This document shows positions 11,396 to 21,448 of a stretch of DNA of 64,000 bases, piece by piece. The notes below the pieces were generated by a model. That model did not search any database. It saw nothing but the letters and a program-made list of their open reading frames with translations, and had not been told where the DNA came from. How positions within the stretch are numbered: the first letter of the stretch is position 1; every line of letters starts with the position of its first letter. The position numbers and the translations under genes are program-made. Source of the stretch: Mercurialis annua (Eukaryota; Streptophyta; Magnoliopsida; Malpighiales; Euphorbiaceae); assembly GCF_937616625.2 (NCBI RefSeq), contig NC_065570.1:6520001-6584000 (forward strand), given 5' to 3'.

Positions 11396-14338
11396 TGTCA
11401 CGACCCAATTTCATGAATCGTGACTGGCGCTAGGGTATGGGTATGGTTGTACCAAAACCCGTAGCAAGTCTCGCGGAAATCAAATAAATATTTAAACCTG
11501 CAGAAACTGCTCGGGAGCAACCGAGACTCCAACCTAGGTCTAGCAATTTATATTACAGTTCTAATATAAATAACTTAAATATCTTAAATGTTCAACAGCA
11601 TGCCTTATATATAACAACATCGTAATCCATAGTAATCATGCCAATATAAATAATCGAATATATCGACAATCTCAAAGTGTAATAATCAAATGTAATAAAT
11701 AAACTAGTTCTACTGCGGTCTAAGAGTTCGAAAACAATAACTAGTTTAAATATCATAAAGACCTCCGAAGAAACAAAAGAATCGGAGTGGACCAGCTTTC
11801 AAATCATAAACCTGAAAAATTTGGGGAAAACAACGGGGTCAGATATACTGAGATGAGTTCGCAATACTATTTACATTTATTAAGTTTAAAACTCTTAAAA
11901 CAAAACATTTTTATACTAATATAGTATGATTATGGAAAACAGTATTGAAATGATCCCAGCGTAAGTATGACATAGCATACCGATAAACCCAGAGTGGACG
12001 GGAACAAATCCCCGTCATATATTTATACCAGCGTAAGCAAGACTTTAGTCTGCCGTTTCCCAGAGTACTTACCGGTGCACACAGTCTCGATACAAGCTTA
12101 TCGAGTAGCTCGTTTCAATCCAGATCCATAATCCGTAAAAACAGTTCATAAATATTTATAATATTAAAATATGACGCGGTACTTAATAAAGCGGTAAATA
12201 GCACTACAAACCCACTGCTTGCTTATCCACGTGAAATCTTGGCAAACAGCTAACCCTGCGTAGACTCCGAAGCAAGAGCAGTCGACGGGTCTAAAACAAT
12301 GTATAAGTTAAAATCCATACAACTCCTAACTCTAAGAATACTAGACACCTCATAGGACTAGCATCTTGAACATAACCAAAGTACAACCCAAGTAAGGTAA
12401 ACATCTATGCACCAAACAAATCAAAGAATTCATACCATTCACTTTAAACAATTTAGGCAAGTTAGCTTAGATGAGTTCGTATCCTTAAAAACAAAACCAA
12501 AGTCCTTTTCATAACTTAAATAGTTCTTTAACACCAAAGAGTTTCCCAAATTAGTGTGTTAGCCTTAACTGCAGTATAGCTCAACACAACATGTCGGGCG
12601 ACACAGGTCTAACCCGACCCAACCATAAGCTAAAGTGAAAACCAGAGTTTAAAACCAATCCTTAAATAAAACCAAAGTCATTTGAAAATAAGAACTCAAT
12701 CCATAGTTTAATAATGCCAACCTTGAAAGCAATAAGTCATATAGCTTGCCAACACTTGAAAAGTTTCACCCAAAGTATACATCACTTAAAAATGCCACCT
12801 TAAATGCAAACAATAGGATTTAAACACCTTTTAAAGGTTTAAACTCAAATCTGAAATATTAACTTAGATAGCCATAACACCTTTGTAAAATTTACCATAA
12901 ATTATATACTATAACAACCATTGATTTTTCAAAACAACCCAAGGTAAACTATCATTTTATAAATGTCCAAAATAGTTTATAAAATGTATTTTCAGCCATT
13001 AACAATTTTATTAAAACCAAAATTAAGTCAAAACACTCAAATATTCAAATTTAGCAATTTTGCCGAAAATTGCCTAAACTAGCCAAACGATTCAACACCA
13101 ACAATCGATAAACCAAAGTGTGTTACTACTGATCTAAAAACATTAAAACATCATATGGAACATATTAGATCAGTAGATATAACATTTGAAAACCAATTTG
13201 AAGTCGTTCTGTTCAATTTTCTTAAATTTACCAATTTCGCAAATCGTAGAGATTTCAAAAGTTAAATCAATTTAAATTCTCAATTTCAAATCACAAACTC
13301 TTTAATTCGCTAGATATAGATGTATAAACTACTAACAACTTAAATAATTAAAATTCAATCATTCGAATCAATCGCTAAAGAATCAATTTTGCATAAACTT
13401 AGAATTCGCCAAATCATTGATTAATTATCCAATCAAGTTTAAGAATTATTATAACGATATTTCTATGGACTAAAAGATTAGATTTCAAATTTCAGGAACT
13501 AAATTAAATTCTTATAACATTATAAGAACTGAAGAAAAAAGACGAAACAAAAATAAAGAAATTGTTAATCCTGATGTTAAGAAAAGGTGATGTGCACAAT
13601 TTTCATATTTGGTTCCCAAATTTAGAATGGCCAATCATTAATAGGAAGAGTGCTGTGTATAATTAAAATATTTCAATAGCTTACAAAACATAAGAATTGA
13701 ATTTATGATTAAAATAAAAGATCATTGCTCTGTATACCCAACAAGTCTTGTTCGAATCAAATTTTCTGCCAACCCAAAATTTGTTTTGCTTAATGAACAT
13801 TTAATTTGAACAAATTTCAACATTTAAGAACTCCATAAATATAGAACAATAATTAGATTAGATAAATAAAAATTTAGCAAAGGAAGCAATACCTTGAAAG
13901 TGAGAGTGATAACCCGATGAAGTTTTGTCCTATGAAATTATTAATCTAAAAAAAACAGCAACTTTTTATTTTATTTGTCCAAATTAGCTTCCTTAAAAAA
14001 TGGGCTTAGATTAGGTTTAGGGTTTTATTGCAAAAGAGATGAAATTCCAACTTTAGCCTTATTACATTATTATTTAACTTTATTTTATTAATAATATTAT
14101 TATATTACTTAACTTAACTTTAGTTTATTATATTTATTACTATGATTATTTATTTATTTATTTATCGGACGTTACACAATAAATGATGTATTTTTTTACA
14201 AGGCCCACAAGTAATGACAGACTGAACGTAAAATTTATTCAATAAGTCAAACGAGACAGTTGAAGCACAAAAAAAAAACGATTAACACAACGTCGAAACG
14301 AACGCCGAAAATTAATCAGAAAAATATGGGATATTACA
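11396..14338 (-). mobile_element. Solo LTR, Ty3/gypsy type, nested in the Copia-type element
   Basis: On the plus strand it begins TGTCACGACCC and ends GGGATATTACA, so it is transcribed on the minus strand. It is flanked by the perfect 5-bp duplication GAAAA (11391-11395 and 14339-14343). Length is 2943 bp with no internal domain. The U5 end (11396-11470) is homologous to the LTRs at 4533-6167, 49286-51862 and 51873-55733. It contains three notable hairpins (11965-11980, 12037-12053, 12086-12105), two of them in matching repeat contexts. No coding frame is present. Confidence 0.9.
11965..12105 (-). repeat. Hairpin cluster inside the solo LTR
   Basis: Two copies of a repeat share the flanks CCAGCGTAA and CCCAGAGT but have different hairpins. 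The first is GTATG-ACATAG-CATAC (11965-11980). The second is AGACT-TT-AGTCT extended by an outer GC/GC pair around a bulged A (12037-12053). A third hairpin, CTCGATA-CAAGCT-TATCGAG (12086-12105), lies after ACCGGTGCACACAGT. A counterpart with a different stem lies at 50049-50067. Confidence 0.75.
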
Positions 14339-14699
14339 GAAAAAGAAATTGATAGAAGGAACCTGGAATAGAAATTGAAATCATCGATAACAATGATTCA
14401 TAAGCGAGCTTGAATGTGATGGAAATCTGAAATTGAAATTGAACTCATTGATAGCAATGATTGAAACCTGGTACTGAAATTCAGTCACCTATAGCGATGA
14501 ACTGAAACCGATAGAAAATCACCGATAGCAATGAACGAGAAATTGGAGTCACTGATAGCGATGCTCAACAACAAACTGAATCTGAAATCAATCCGGACTG
14601 TTGGGACTGGACATCCAGTTCAGTACAACGGAGAAGAAACGATAAAACTGAAACGCGGCGGCAACACCGGAGGCAGCGCCTGATCCCGGGCTCGGATCC

Positions 14700-14711
14700 G
14701 CTCCGATACCA
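14700..14711 (-). promoter_or_regulatory. Primer binding site, tRNA-iMet type
   Basis: Minus-strand TGGTATCGGAGC, one mismatch from TGGTATCAGAGC, directly abutting the 5' LTR. Confidence 0.8.
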
Positions 14712-14942
14712 TATCAGATAACAAACACTGAACAGAGCAACTATATTGATTGAAGTTTGTGATTACAAAACTTGAAATACAAACTACAAACCTAAAGCTA
14801 CTTATACACTAATTATGAGCGGGAAATGAGCTGTAACTACAACTGTAATTTAGCTGTAATACAGCTATAATCTAGCTGGAAAAGACAGCCAACACAGCAG
14901 CCATAAGGAGCTTAACAGCAGCAGCAATAATATGCTCTAATA
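14712..14942 (-). repeat. 5' LTR of the Copia-type element
   Basis: Direct copy of 10300-10530 with about seven substitutions. Same TA...TA termini. Confidence 0.88.
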
Positions 14943-14947
14943 CTATT

Positions 14948-15252
14948 CCTCTACCTCCACGGCTATTCGCCTCTGCCTGAGCTCCCAACACTATAAGCTC
15001 TTCAGCTTTGTTAACTCCAATGTCTTCAGCTATCAACGTCGCGCCGTCGGCTCTTCGCTTGGAGATGTTTTGGATGCATAAAAGTTTGCCGGATTCAAAG
15101 GCACTAGTTAAGGATGCATTCTGCTAGTAAATGATAATGAGAAAGGTGAAACAAATGTAATAGCCATCAAGAAGATTGATGAGTATAAGGCTATCTTACC
15201 AAATAAAAATGATATATGTAAACAAATTGAAGAATTAAAAAAGCTGAACTGA
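14948..15252. pseudogene. Possible exon remnant(s) next to the Copia-type insertion
   Basis: Composition shifts from AT-rich noise to codon-like sequence. On the plus strand, 15112-15252 is an open frame of 46 codons and a stop, including ETNVIAIKKIDEYKAIL and a charged C-terminus; IAIKKI resembles the kinase VAIK context but too little is present to claim that. On the minus strand, about 14948-15128 is also open and includes DGATLIAEDIGVNKAEEL. The Copia-type insertion at 10300-14942 cuts the left side. I do not recognise the source. It may be a broken host gene. Confidence 0.35.
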
Positions 15253-15388
15253 TGAATCTAAAACAGTAATAGATTGGTTGTTGCTAAATACCGCCCTCTA
15301 GATTATTAGGTACCGCTCTCTTTTTTTACCTTTTTGCCCTTTTAATTTAAAAAATTCACGTGGACGTCCTCGGAAGACGTCTCATATG

Positions 15389-15419
15389 GTGCGAGACGTC
15401 CCCCGGAGACGTCTCGCAC
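15389..15419. repeat. Perfect 12-bp inverted repeat with 7-nt loop
   Basis: GTGCGAGACGTC (15389-15400) and GACGTCTCGCAC (15408-15419) are exact complements separated by CCCCGGA. It is a GC-rich island in AT-rich DNA, with further GACGTC copies just upstream (near 15363 and 15376). Confidence 0.9.
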
Positions 15420-15536
15420 ACGCGAATTTTTTGAAAATTATTTTTTTGATTTTTTTTGAAAAATTAAAAGAAATGGCCTATAATCTATAATTAAAAATAA
15501 TATAAGTATATGTTTTTGACAAAAATTAATATAAAA

Positions 15537-15540
<4 letters not shown>

Positions 15541-15574
<34 letters not shown>
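15541..15574. repeat. (TA)n microsatellite
   Basis: About 17 uninterrupted dinucleotides. Confidence 0.95.
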
Positions 15575-15577
<3 letters not shown>

Positions 15578-16161
15578 AAAATAATATAAATATATTCTTT
15601 TGATAAAAAAATTAATTAAATAATAATATATATGTACTCAAAAATAATACAAGTGTATTTTTTTGATAAAAATTTAATATAGAAAAAGACATATATATAT
15701 GTGACATGAGAAGGAAGAGGATTGTTGAAAAAAATTATCCTACAATTTAATAACCAAATTTAATTTTCTATTATAATTAGTCCTTCTGATTTATAATATT
15801 TGTTGCATTTGATAAATTTTTTTGGTCGATAATATTTGTCACTTTAAAATATCAATAGAGTATTAATTACTATTTTTTTAAATTTATCCCTCATTAATTT
15901 ATTGAAAGGATACAAATAACACAAATAAAAATAGTAATCATAAATATTAACAGGTTTCAAAATAGGGGGTAAAATTATTTATAGATTGAAACATATTAAT
16001 CGCTTTCTTAATTCTTGTGCCAAAGTCAAATTCGACAAATATTATTAACCGGAAAAAGTACTAACTAATTTAATTTCAACATGTGATCTTCGGTCAAAAA
16101 TACACATGTCATATGAAAACTTGCCACATTTGTATAATTTCGACTAAAATATGCATAAATG

Positions 16162-16404
16162 TAGAAATTTTTAGGTGAATCTAGTTCGCCACGTAGAATT
16201 ATGAATCGTTCATTTATCGTGTGATACATATCAACAATAAATTTATTAATCAATTAATAAATACCACATTAATTGTTTATATTTTAATGTAAATTAATGT
16301 GATATTTATTGATTGGTTAATATATTTATTATTGTCACGTGTCACACGATAAATGAATGGTTCATAATTTTACGTGGTGAACTAGGTTTATGTAAGTATC
16401 TCTC
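16162..16404. mobile_element. Mutator-type MITE, copy 3
   Basis: A 243-bp fold-back element beginning TAGAAATTTTTAGGTGAATC and ending GTAAGTATCTCTC, flanked by a perfect 9-bp duplication GCATAAATG (16153-16161 and 16405-16413). The arms are long and nearly complementary (for example ATTCATTTATCG against CGATAAATGAAT with one mismatch). The termini match copies 1 and 2. It lies about 390 bp beyond the 3' end of the peptide gene at 16794-17051. Confidence 0.88.
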
Positions 16405-16793
16405 GCATAAATGGATTTCCATGTGGTAAAAAAGCCAAAACTAGCTGCCGCATATGCAATTTGATTGGAAATTTTATTGTTGAGATAAAATTAAAATTTA
16501 ATTACCAAATTACAAAAGAATATACTCTAGATGGCATATCTCCAAATCAATTACCCTATGAATCTTATAAAAACTGGTCAGAATAGTTCGTAGCGTTCAA
16601 CCGATCGGCCATGGGGTTCAGCCACTAGTTCTATTTTTAATTAGAACACTGGAAATTAACACTGGATTCTAAATTAAAAGCTACATACACATGTCTAACA
16701 CACTACTTCTATTATACAAGTCAAGTCTAACTAAATTAAAGATACAAAAGAATCATTAAAAAGAAGAAAAAAAAATCAAGAATCAAGATTTGA

Positions 16794-17051
16794 TCAATTG
16801 GCAAAGTTGTTGCTCCGCTTACTAGGTCCGGAAGGCGGGAGACGACCCTTCGGTAGGAGATTAAGCAACAATGATCGATACTTCTCGTCTACTTTCTCTT
16901 CAGCGAAAACATGATCTCGGCCTGGTCGAGTACCTTGAAGCTCGTTCGAGATAGAGTCGTCCAGAATTCTTGCGTAGGAAGATCGAGACGTGATAATGAG
17001 AATTAAACAAATAGCAATCAAACCAAATTTGATTTTATCCAAAATTGCCAT
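16794..17051 (-). CDS. IDA/IDA-LIKE-type secreted peptide precursor
   Basis: Encodes an 85-residue precursor. Residues 1-27 are a signal peptide: Lys near the start, a hydrophobic LIAICLILII core, and a small-residue end at SYA. An acidic variable region follows (about 30-58). The conserved C-terminus is LPKGRLPPSGPSKRSN (66-81), with five trailing residues. The core matches the PPS(A/G)PSKRHN motif of INFLORESCENCE DEFICIENT IN ABSCISSION peptides, which act outside the cell on HAESA-type receptor kinases in organ separation and root or stress responses. The canonical His before the final Asn is Ser here. Length and the single exon fit the family. PAMP-induced peptides share an SGPS core but lack PSKR-N, so IDL is the better call. 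A TATA box lies about 115 bp upstream. No partner gene is adjacent. Confidence 0.78.
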   Translation of the reverse strand: MAILDKIKFGLIAICLILIITSRSSYARILDDSISNELQGTRPGRDHVFAEEKVDEKYRSLLLNLLPKGRLPPSGPSKRSNNFAN

Positions 17052-17166
17052 TTCTAGCAGAATACCAAGATTACAGAATTGATCAATTGAATGAATAAAA
17101 AGGAAAAGAACGTTGGATAATAATGGGATTGTGAAATAATAAAAATTAGAGTTTTAGAGCAATGTT

Positions 17167-17178
17167 CTTTATATAAAT
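17167..17178 (-). promoter_or_regulatory. Probable TATA box of the IDL peptide gene
   Basis: Minus-strand TTTATATAAAG lies about 115-125 bp upstream of the start codon, leaving room for a short 5' leader. Inferred from position and sequence only. Confidence 0.55.
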
Positions 17179-17435
17179 TGCTTTGATTTTGATGGATTGA
17201 AAGTCAAGAGATTGAGCGTTGTAATAGGGTGGGAACAATTAAATTTGACTTTTAATACTAACAAAGCTGTCGTAAATTGTTATTGAACAAACCTAAAAAA
17301 TGCAGAGTCCAACACGTTTTCGCGTCGGTGCGTAGCTTTGAAGTTTGCTTGCTCTCTCTGCATTTCATCATATGAATTAGAGATGATATAGGTATTTCAA
17401 ATCACCGTCTCATTTACGGTAACCTGTTTAACAGC

Positions 17436-17852
17436 AGGGGTGATAATTTGGTCGGTTCGGTTAGAGCATCGGATGAATTAAATTGCTTTCGTCGGGTTTA
17501 TTTAACTAATTAAATTAACTAAAATTGAATTTTCTTTTATGAAATAAAAATTGGTTTAATTAAAATTTTAAAAGAACAAAACTGAACCGGCCAAATAATA
17601 TGATTAATTCGGTTAATTTGATTAAGTTAATAAAAAATTTAAAAAACAATTAGTGAAAAGAAAATATTTGATTAATTCAGTTAACTAAAATTTTAAAAGA
17701 ATTCATAAAAAGAATTATTAATTTTTTTTATGAATACTATTAAAAAAATTAACTATACTGAATGGTTCGGATACGAAAATGACCAAAAATCTTAAACCGA
17801 ATTAAACAAAATGGATCGATTGACTCTGTTTAACTTAATTTTTGCTCACTCT
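17436..17852. mobile_element. Degenerate MITE of the AGGGGTGAGCA family
   Basis: Begins AGGGGTGATAATTTGGTCGG, and the right end reads TTTTTGCTCACTCT, an imperfect inverted copy. The interior is full of CGGTT / AACCG words, as in the better copy at 43091-43635. No target duplication seen. It lies between the peptide gene and the E3 ligase gene. Confidence 0.5.
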
Positions 17853-18334
17853 ATGAAGCACCATGTTGTACCAAAACTGAGAAATAATATTTTTGTAGAA
17901 ATAAATTATAAATTTAATATTTAGAAATTATTTCTAAAAGCGGAAATAAAATCTTAAATGTAGTCAGAAAAATTTATATGGAACATTTAGAAAGTGTTCT
18001 TTTTATTTTTTGAAATCAAAATATAGTACTAAAAAAATCATCCATACCTCAAAGCCGTTATAAAATGATGTTCTTTTTCTTCTGGTTAACGCAGAACAGA
18101 ATGATGTGCTCAATGTCAATTGTATTCAAACTCAATTTACAATTAAACATCATATGAAAGAGTGAAATTATCAAAAAAGAAGAAAAAAATGCATGAAAAG
18201 AATTAATTACAAATGAGGAACGATATTATTAAGAGAAATTACACATTCATTTGCCTCATCAAATTTACACAAAAAAATCAAGATTACACAATTTCTTTAC
18301 AATTTGCAATTCATCAAACACTTCTGCACAAATG
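17853..18334. other. Intergenic DNA including the 3' region of the U-box gene
   Basis: AT-rich. The part next to 18335 should hold the 3' UTR and polyadenylation site of the minus-strand U-box gene, but no signal can be fixed with confidence. Confidence 0.45.
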
Positions 18335-20383
18335 TTAGCTAGCTAAAGTAGCTCTCGACGAACTACTTATAGTTGCACTAACAATACTATGATCACTACC
18401 ATCCATACCAGCAGCCCATCTCCGGAGAATTCTCATCAAACTCGCTGCCTTTCTCCTCGCTCTAATCGTCCCCGATCCCATCAACTCCCAAATCATCCGT
18501 TCAATTCCATTAATCGACGCCAATTCCGCCACCATCTCCGATCCTCCTTTTCGACAAAGATTCACTAGAATTGCAGCGACAATTTCTCTAGCACTATCCG
18601 TTCCCTGCCTTAACAAATTACTTATCTTTCTGATCGAATTATAAGCGGCCGCCACTGCGAATATTCCGCCCCTTTTAACCACCACTTCGAGGACCGTAAC
18701 CGCCTCCTCGGGAAGTACATTGACAATATCATTCACCATATCAATCACACCTCCCTCAACTAAACGGCTTGCCGTTTCTCTATCTCCCGCCAAATTTAAA
18801 ATCGCCATCAGAGCGTCCCTTTTCGAACACGAGTTCCCATTTTTAGCCAAATCTATCAATCCCTTCAAGACACGTGTCTTCTTCCCTAGTTTCTTCCTGT
18901 ATGAGTGTACGCCACATAAGCTAAATATCGTGGCTGCCGCGTTACCTTTGGCTTCCAACGTGGCACCTGATCGTAGCACCTCGATAACGCCGTTTAAAGC
19001 TCCGTCAGTTTCCATTATTCTTGTTTTGTTTTCTTCCAGGATGGAAAGGTTAAGTACTGTTGTAACGGCGTTAACTTGTAGGTTAGGGAGAGACGAACCT
19101 ACATCCGAACCTAAGTAGCGGACTAATAAAGGAATAGTACTAGCTTCGCCCATACAGGTCCGGCTATCTGAATCTGTTTTAGCAAGCGCACGAAGCTCAT
19201 AAACGACGCCGTTGGCTGCTTCCAAAGACTGTGAATTCGATAACTTATTAACTAAAAACGACACCGTCATCTTCGTAGCCTCAAGCGCCGCCTTATTTCT
19301 AATAACGCCGCCGTTTTGGGTGAGTTGTTGGCCACCATCAGCCGCCGATTCAAAGGGTATTTTCTGCTCACGACACCACATGGCAATTAAATTCTTCAAA
19401 GCTCTATTAGGGATTAGGTTCGCGTGGGCCAGAGTCTGACCTGTCTTCGGACACGTGTTATGTCCCGATTCAATCCAAAGATTAATAGACTCACGATCGT
19501 ACGTTTGACCTGTCGCCACCACGACCGGGTCCCGCATCAAATCCAAACTGATCGGACATCGAAAATCCGTCGGAATATTAACCTCTGCCACCACTTTTCT
19601 TCTACGATTGTCCGTCACCGGCGTAGAAGCACCGTAGAGAACACACTTCCCGTAACGAACGAGTCCGATCAAAGAAACAATCTGACATTTCGATTTCTCA
19701 TCGATTTGATTCTGAATTTCATCTTCAAGAATCTCGAGTTCATCTCTGCAACTCGAAGAATTACAAAGCGCTAATCTGTTAAAAATCTCGGACAGCATAA
19801 GTTGACTCGGTACGATTTCTTTCTTGATTCGATCAAGCATCGTTACGACTTGTTCCCGAAGCTGAACATCTCTCGGATCCAAAATAACTTTTGCTTCAGC
19901 AAGTTGCTTTCTGATCAAGAAAACTAATTCTTGAACATCGTCGCTTAAATTCATCTCATTAACCGGAAAAATATCAAGAAGAGTTGATAATTCAAGCGTT
20001 AGCTCATGAAAACTTGCAGCTACGGATTCAAATTGGAAAAGCAGCCAAATCTTGCTACTTCCGTTCGAGCAGTCTTCGATTAGGGTTTTGATTCTTTGTA
20101 AAACTATGTACATTTCTTCGAAACATAATAACGTGGGGGAGAAGAAAGGGTTTGGATTTCGAACAAGCTCCTCGAATAAGATTGACAGGAGCTTTATTTT
20201 TCGGATAATCGATAAAGAAGTGGATTTTAATATGTATTGTAAAGGTTTAAGAGAGGAGATTTCTTGGGAGAGTATTAGAAGAGATTGGATAAGTTTATGG
20301 TCGGAAAAGTTCGGAGCGATGAATGCTCCGGCCGAGGGCCGCCTTTTTCTCGGCGGGAATACGGGCGGAGGAGAGACCGTCAT
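18335..20383 (-). CDS. U-box/ARM-repeat E3 ubiquitin ligase, PUB16-like
   Basis: A 682-residue single-exon protein. Residues about 25-250 form the helical U-box N-terminal domain (UND) typical of plant PUB proteins, with blocks such as LSQEISSL and IRKIKLLSILFEEL. Residues 270-345 are the U-box: IPTDFRCPISLDLMRDPVV, then TGQTYDRESI, NTCPKTGQ and LIPNRALKNLI. This domain recruits the ubiquitin-loaded E2. Residues about 375-660 are ARM repeats (LPNLQVNAVTTVLNLS, AKGNAAATIFSLC, KRDALMAILNLAG), which bind the substrate. The layout and length, and the N-terminal PPRKRRPSAGAF-type start, are closest in my memory to Arabidopsis PUB16 and PUB17; PUB17 is somewhat longer and promotes defence cell death. 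All core U-box residues expected are present, so activity is likely. The start at 20383 is the first Met and matches the family N-terminus. The ortholog identity is inference. Confidence 0.92.
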   Translation of the reverse strand: MTVSPPPVFPPRKRRPSAGAFIAPNFSDHKLIQSLLILSQEISSLKPLQYILKSTSLSIIRKIKLLSILFEELVRNPNPFFSPTLLCFEEMYIVLQRIKTLIEDCSNGSSKIWLLFQFESVAASFHELTLELSTLLDIFPVNEMNLSDDVQELVFLIRKQLAEAKVILDPRDVQLREQVVTMLDRIKKEIVPSQLMLSEIFNRLALCNSSSCRDELEILEDEIQNQIDEKSKCQIVSLIGLVRYGKCVLYGASTPVTDNRRRKVVAEVNIPTDFRCPISLDLMRDPVVVATGQTYDRESINLWIESGHNTCPKTGQTLAHANLIPNRALKNLIAMWCREQKIPFESAADGGQQLTQNGGVIRNKAALEATKMTVSFLVNKLSNSQSLEAANGVVYELRALAKTDSDSRTCMGEASTIPLLVRYLGSDVGSSLPNLQVNAVTTVLNLSILEENKTRIMETDGALNGVIEVLRSGATLEAKGNAAATIFSLCGVHSYRKKLGKKTRVLKGLIDLAKNGNSCSKRDALMAILNLAGDRETASRLVEGGVIDMVNDIVNVLPEEAVTVLEVVVKRGGIFAVAAAYNSIRKISNLLRQGTDSAREIVAAILVNLCRKGGSEMVAELASINGIERMIWELMGSGTIRARRKAASLMRILRRWAAGMDGSDHSIVSATISSSSRATLAS

Positions 20384-21143
20384 GAATCAGAATCAAGAAT
20401 TTGGTATATGTTTTTTAAATTTTTGTTGGATTAGGGTTGAAGTAGAAGAATTGTAGAAGAAAACGTATAAGAAAGAACTGGCTTTTGGAAATATTTTTAA
20501 TTTGTTAGGTTTTTTTTCTTTGTTTATTTATCAAGATAATTGTATTTTGGCTGTTTTTGAAGCTGGTTTTTATTTTGGAAAACCGTTTACTAGGTAAGAG
20601 AACAAAGGTTAGCTGCAATTTGAGCAGACTTTTTTTATTTCTTGAATTTGATACATAAATTAACTGTTTATTTGAAAGGTTAGCTGCAAATTGGAGTTTG
20701 ACCATTTGGATTTAGTCTATCTTGGGGATGTAATTGACTCCAATTTGAATTAATAATACTCAAATATAATTTGATGTTAACCGAGTCGAGATTAAAAATC
20801 TCACTATCAATTTATCATGTTGAGCTCTAAAAATATGTATTGATTAAATTGGAGTCAAATTTTATAAACAAATCAAATTTTAATTTAATTATAGTTGATT
20901 ACAGGGTAAGTCTACCAGCCAAAGATGGCTGTGTTTTAACAGCCGGCTGCAGGTGTTGTACTTATTATATTTGTTTATTGAAAATAATTTGGCGTTATTT
21001 ATTCAATGTATGAACTGGTATGCACTAATTGAATTTCTTTTGTATGCTTCATAAAATGTTTCAGCCGCTTTATACTTTCCATTTATATAATCTGGACTTT
21101 CTATTTTTGTCTAACTTTAAATAATAGTAGTAATAAATTATAT
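20384..21143. other. Upstream region of the U-box gene
   Basis: Should contain the promoter of the minus-strand U-box gene. The 5' leader near 20384-20460 is CT-rich on the sense strand. A repeated GGTTAGCTGCAA occurs near 20608 and 20679. No TATA box can be assigned with confidence. Confidence 0.4.
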
Positions 21144-21448
21144 GGTGATTTGCATAACTTTTTTGCTTTTATAACAATTTAAGCACAGTTTCTTTCTCTA
21201 AAAAAAAGCACAGTTTCTAATTTTTAAAAATTGACAAAAAAGGGCCAACTTTTTATAATTTTTCTAGCACTAAATTTTCTTTTTCAGCAAACGATATCGT
21301 TTTGGCGGCTTTTAATGACGGAAAGACATAAGATAATATTAGACTGCAAAATGTTAAAAAAATTAAAAAAATTGAGTTATTTTATGTCAAGTTTAAATAT
21401 TGTATTTAAATTGCAAAAATGAAAAAAATAACATATGCAGATAACTCT
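21144..21448. mobile_element. Degenerate MITE, pair member of 45320-45600
   Basis: The ends GTGATTTGCATAA and ATATGCAGATAACTCT are imperfect inverted repeats. The centre (CAGCAAACGAT, TTTAATGAC, CAAAATGT) is shared in the same order with 45320-45600, so both are copies of one family. Confidence 0.6.

Larger units (their letters stand above)
10300..14942 (-). mobile_element. Non-autonomous Copia-type LTR element with TA...TA ends, carrying a nested solo LTR
   Basis: Two direct 231-bp LTRs (10300-10530 and 14712-14942) are flanked by the target duplication CTATT (10295-10299 and 14943-14947). Next to the right LTR, on the minus strand, is TGGTATCGGAGC, a near-perfect match to the tRNA-iMet primer site. 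Next to the left LTR is a G-run polypurine tract (minus-strand TTGAGGGGGGA). The element therefore reads on the minus strand. After removing the nested solo LTR the internal region is only about 1.23 kb and has no Gag, protease, integrase or reverse transcriptase. The LTRs differ at about 7 of 231 positions by eye (~3%), so this is not very recent. Confidence 0.88.
15253..16152. other. AT-rich intergenic DNA with one GC-rich hairpin and a TA microsatellite
   Basis: No gene seen. Contains the hairpin at 15389-15419 and the TA run at 15541-15574, listed separately. Confidence 0.5.
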
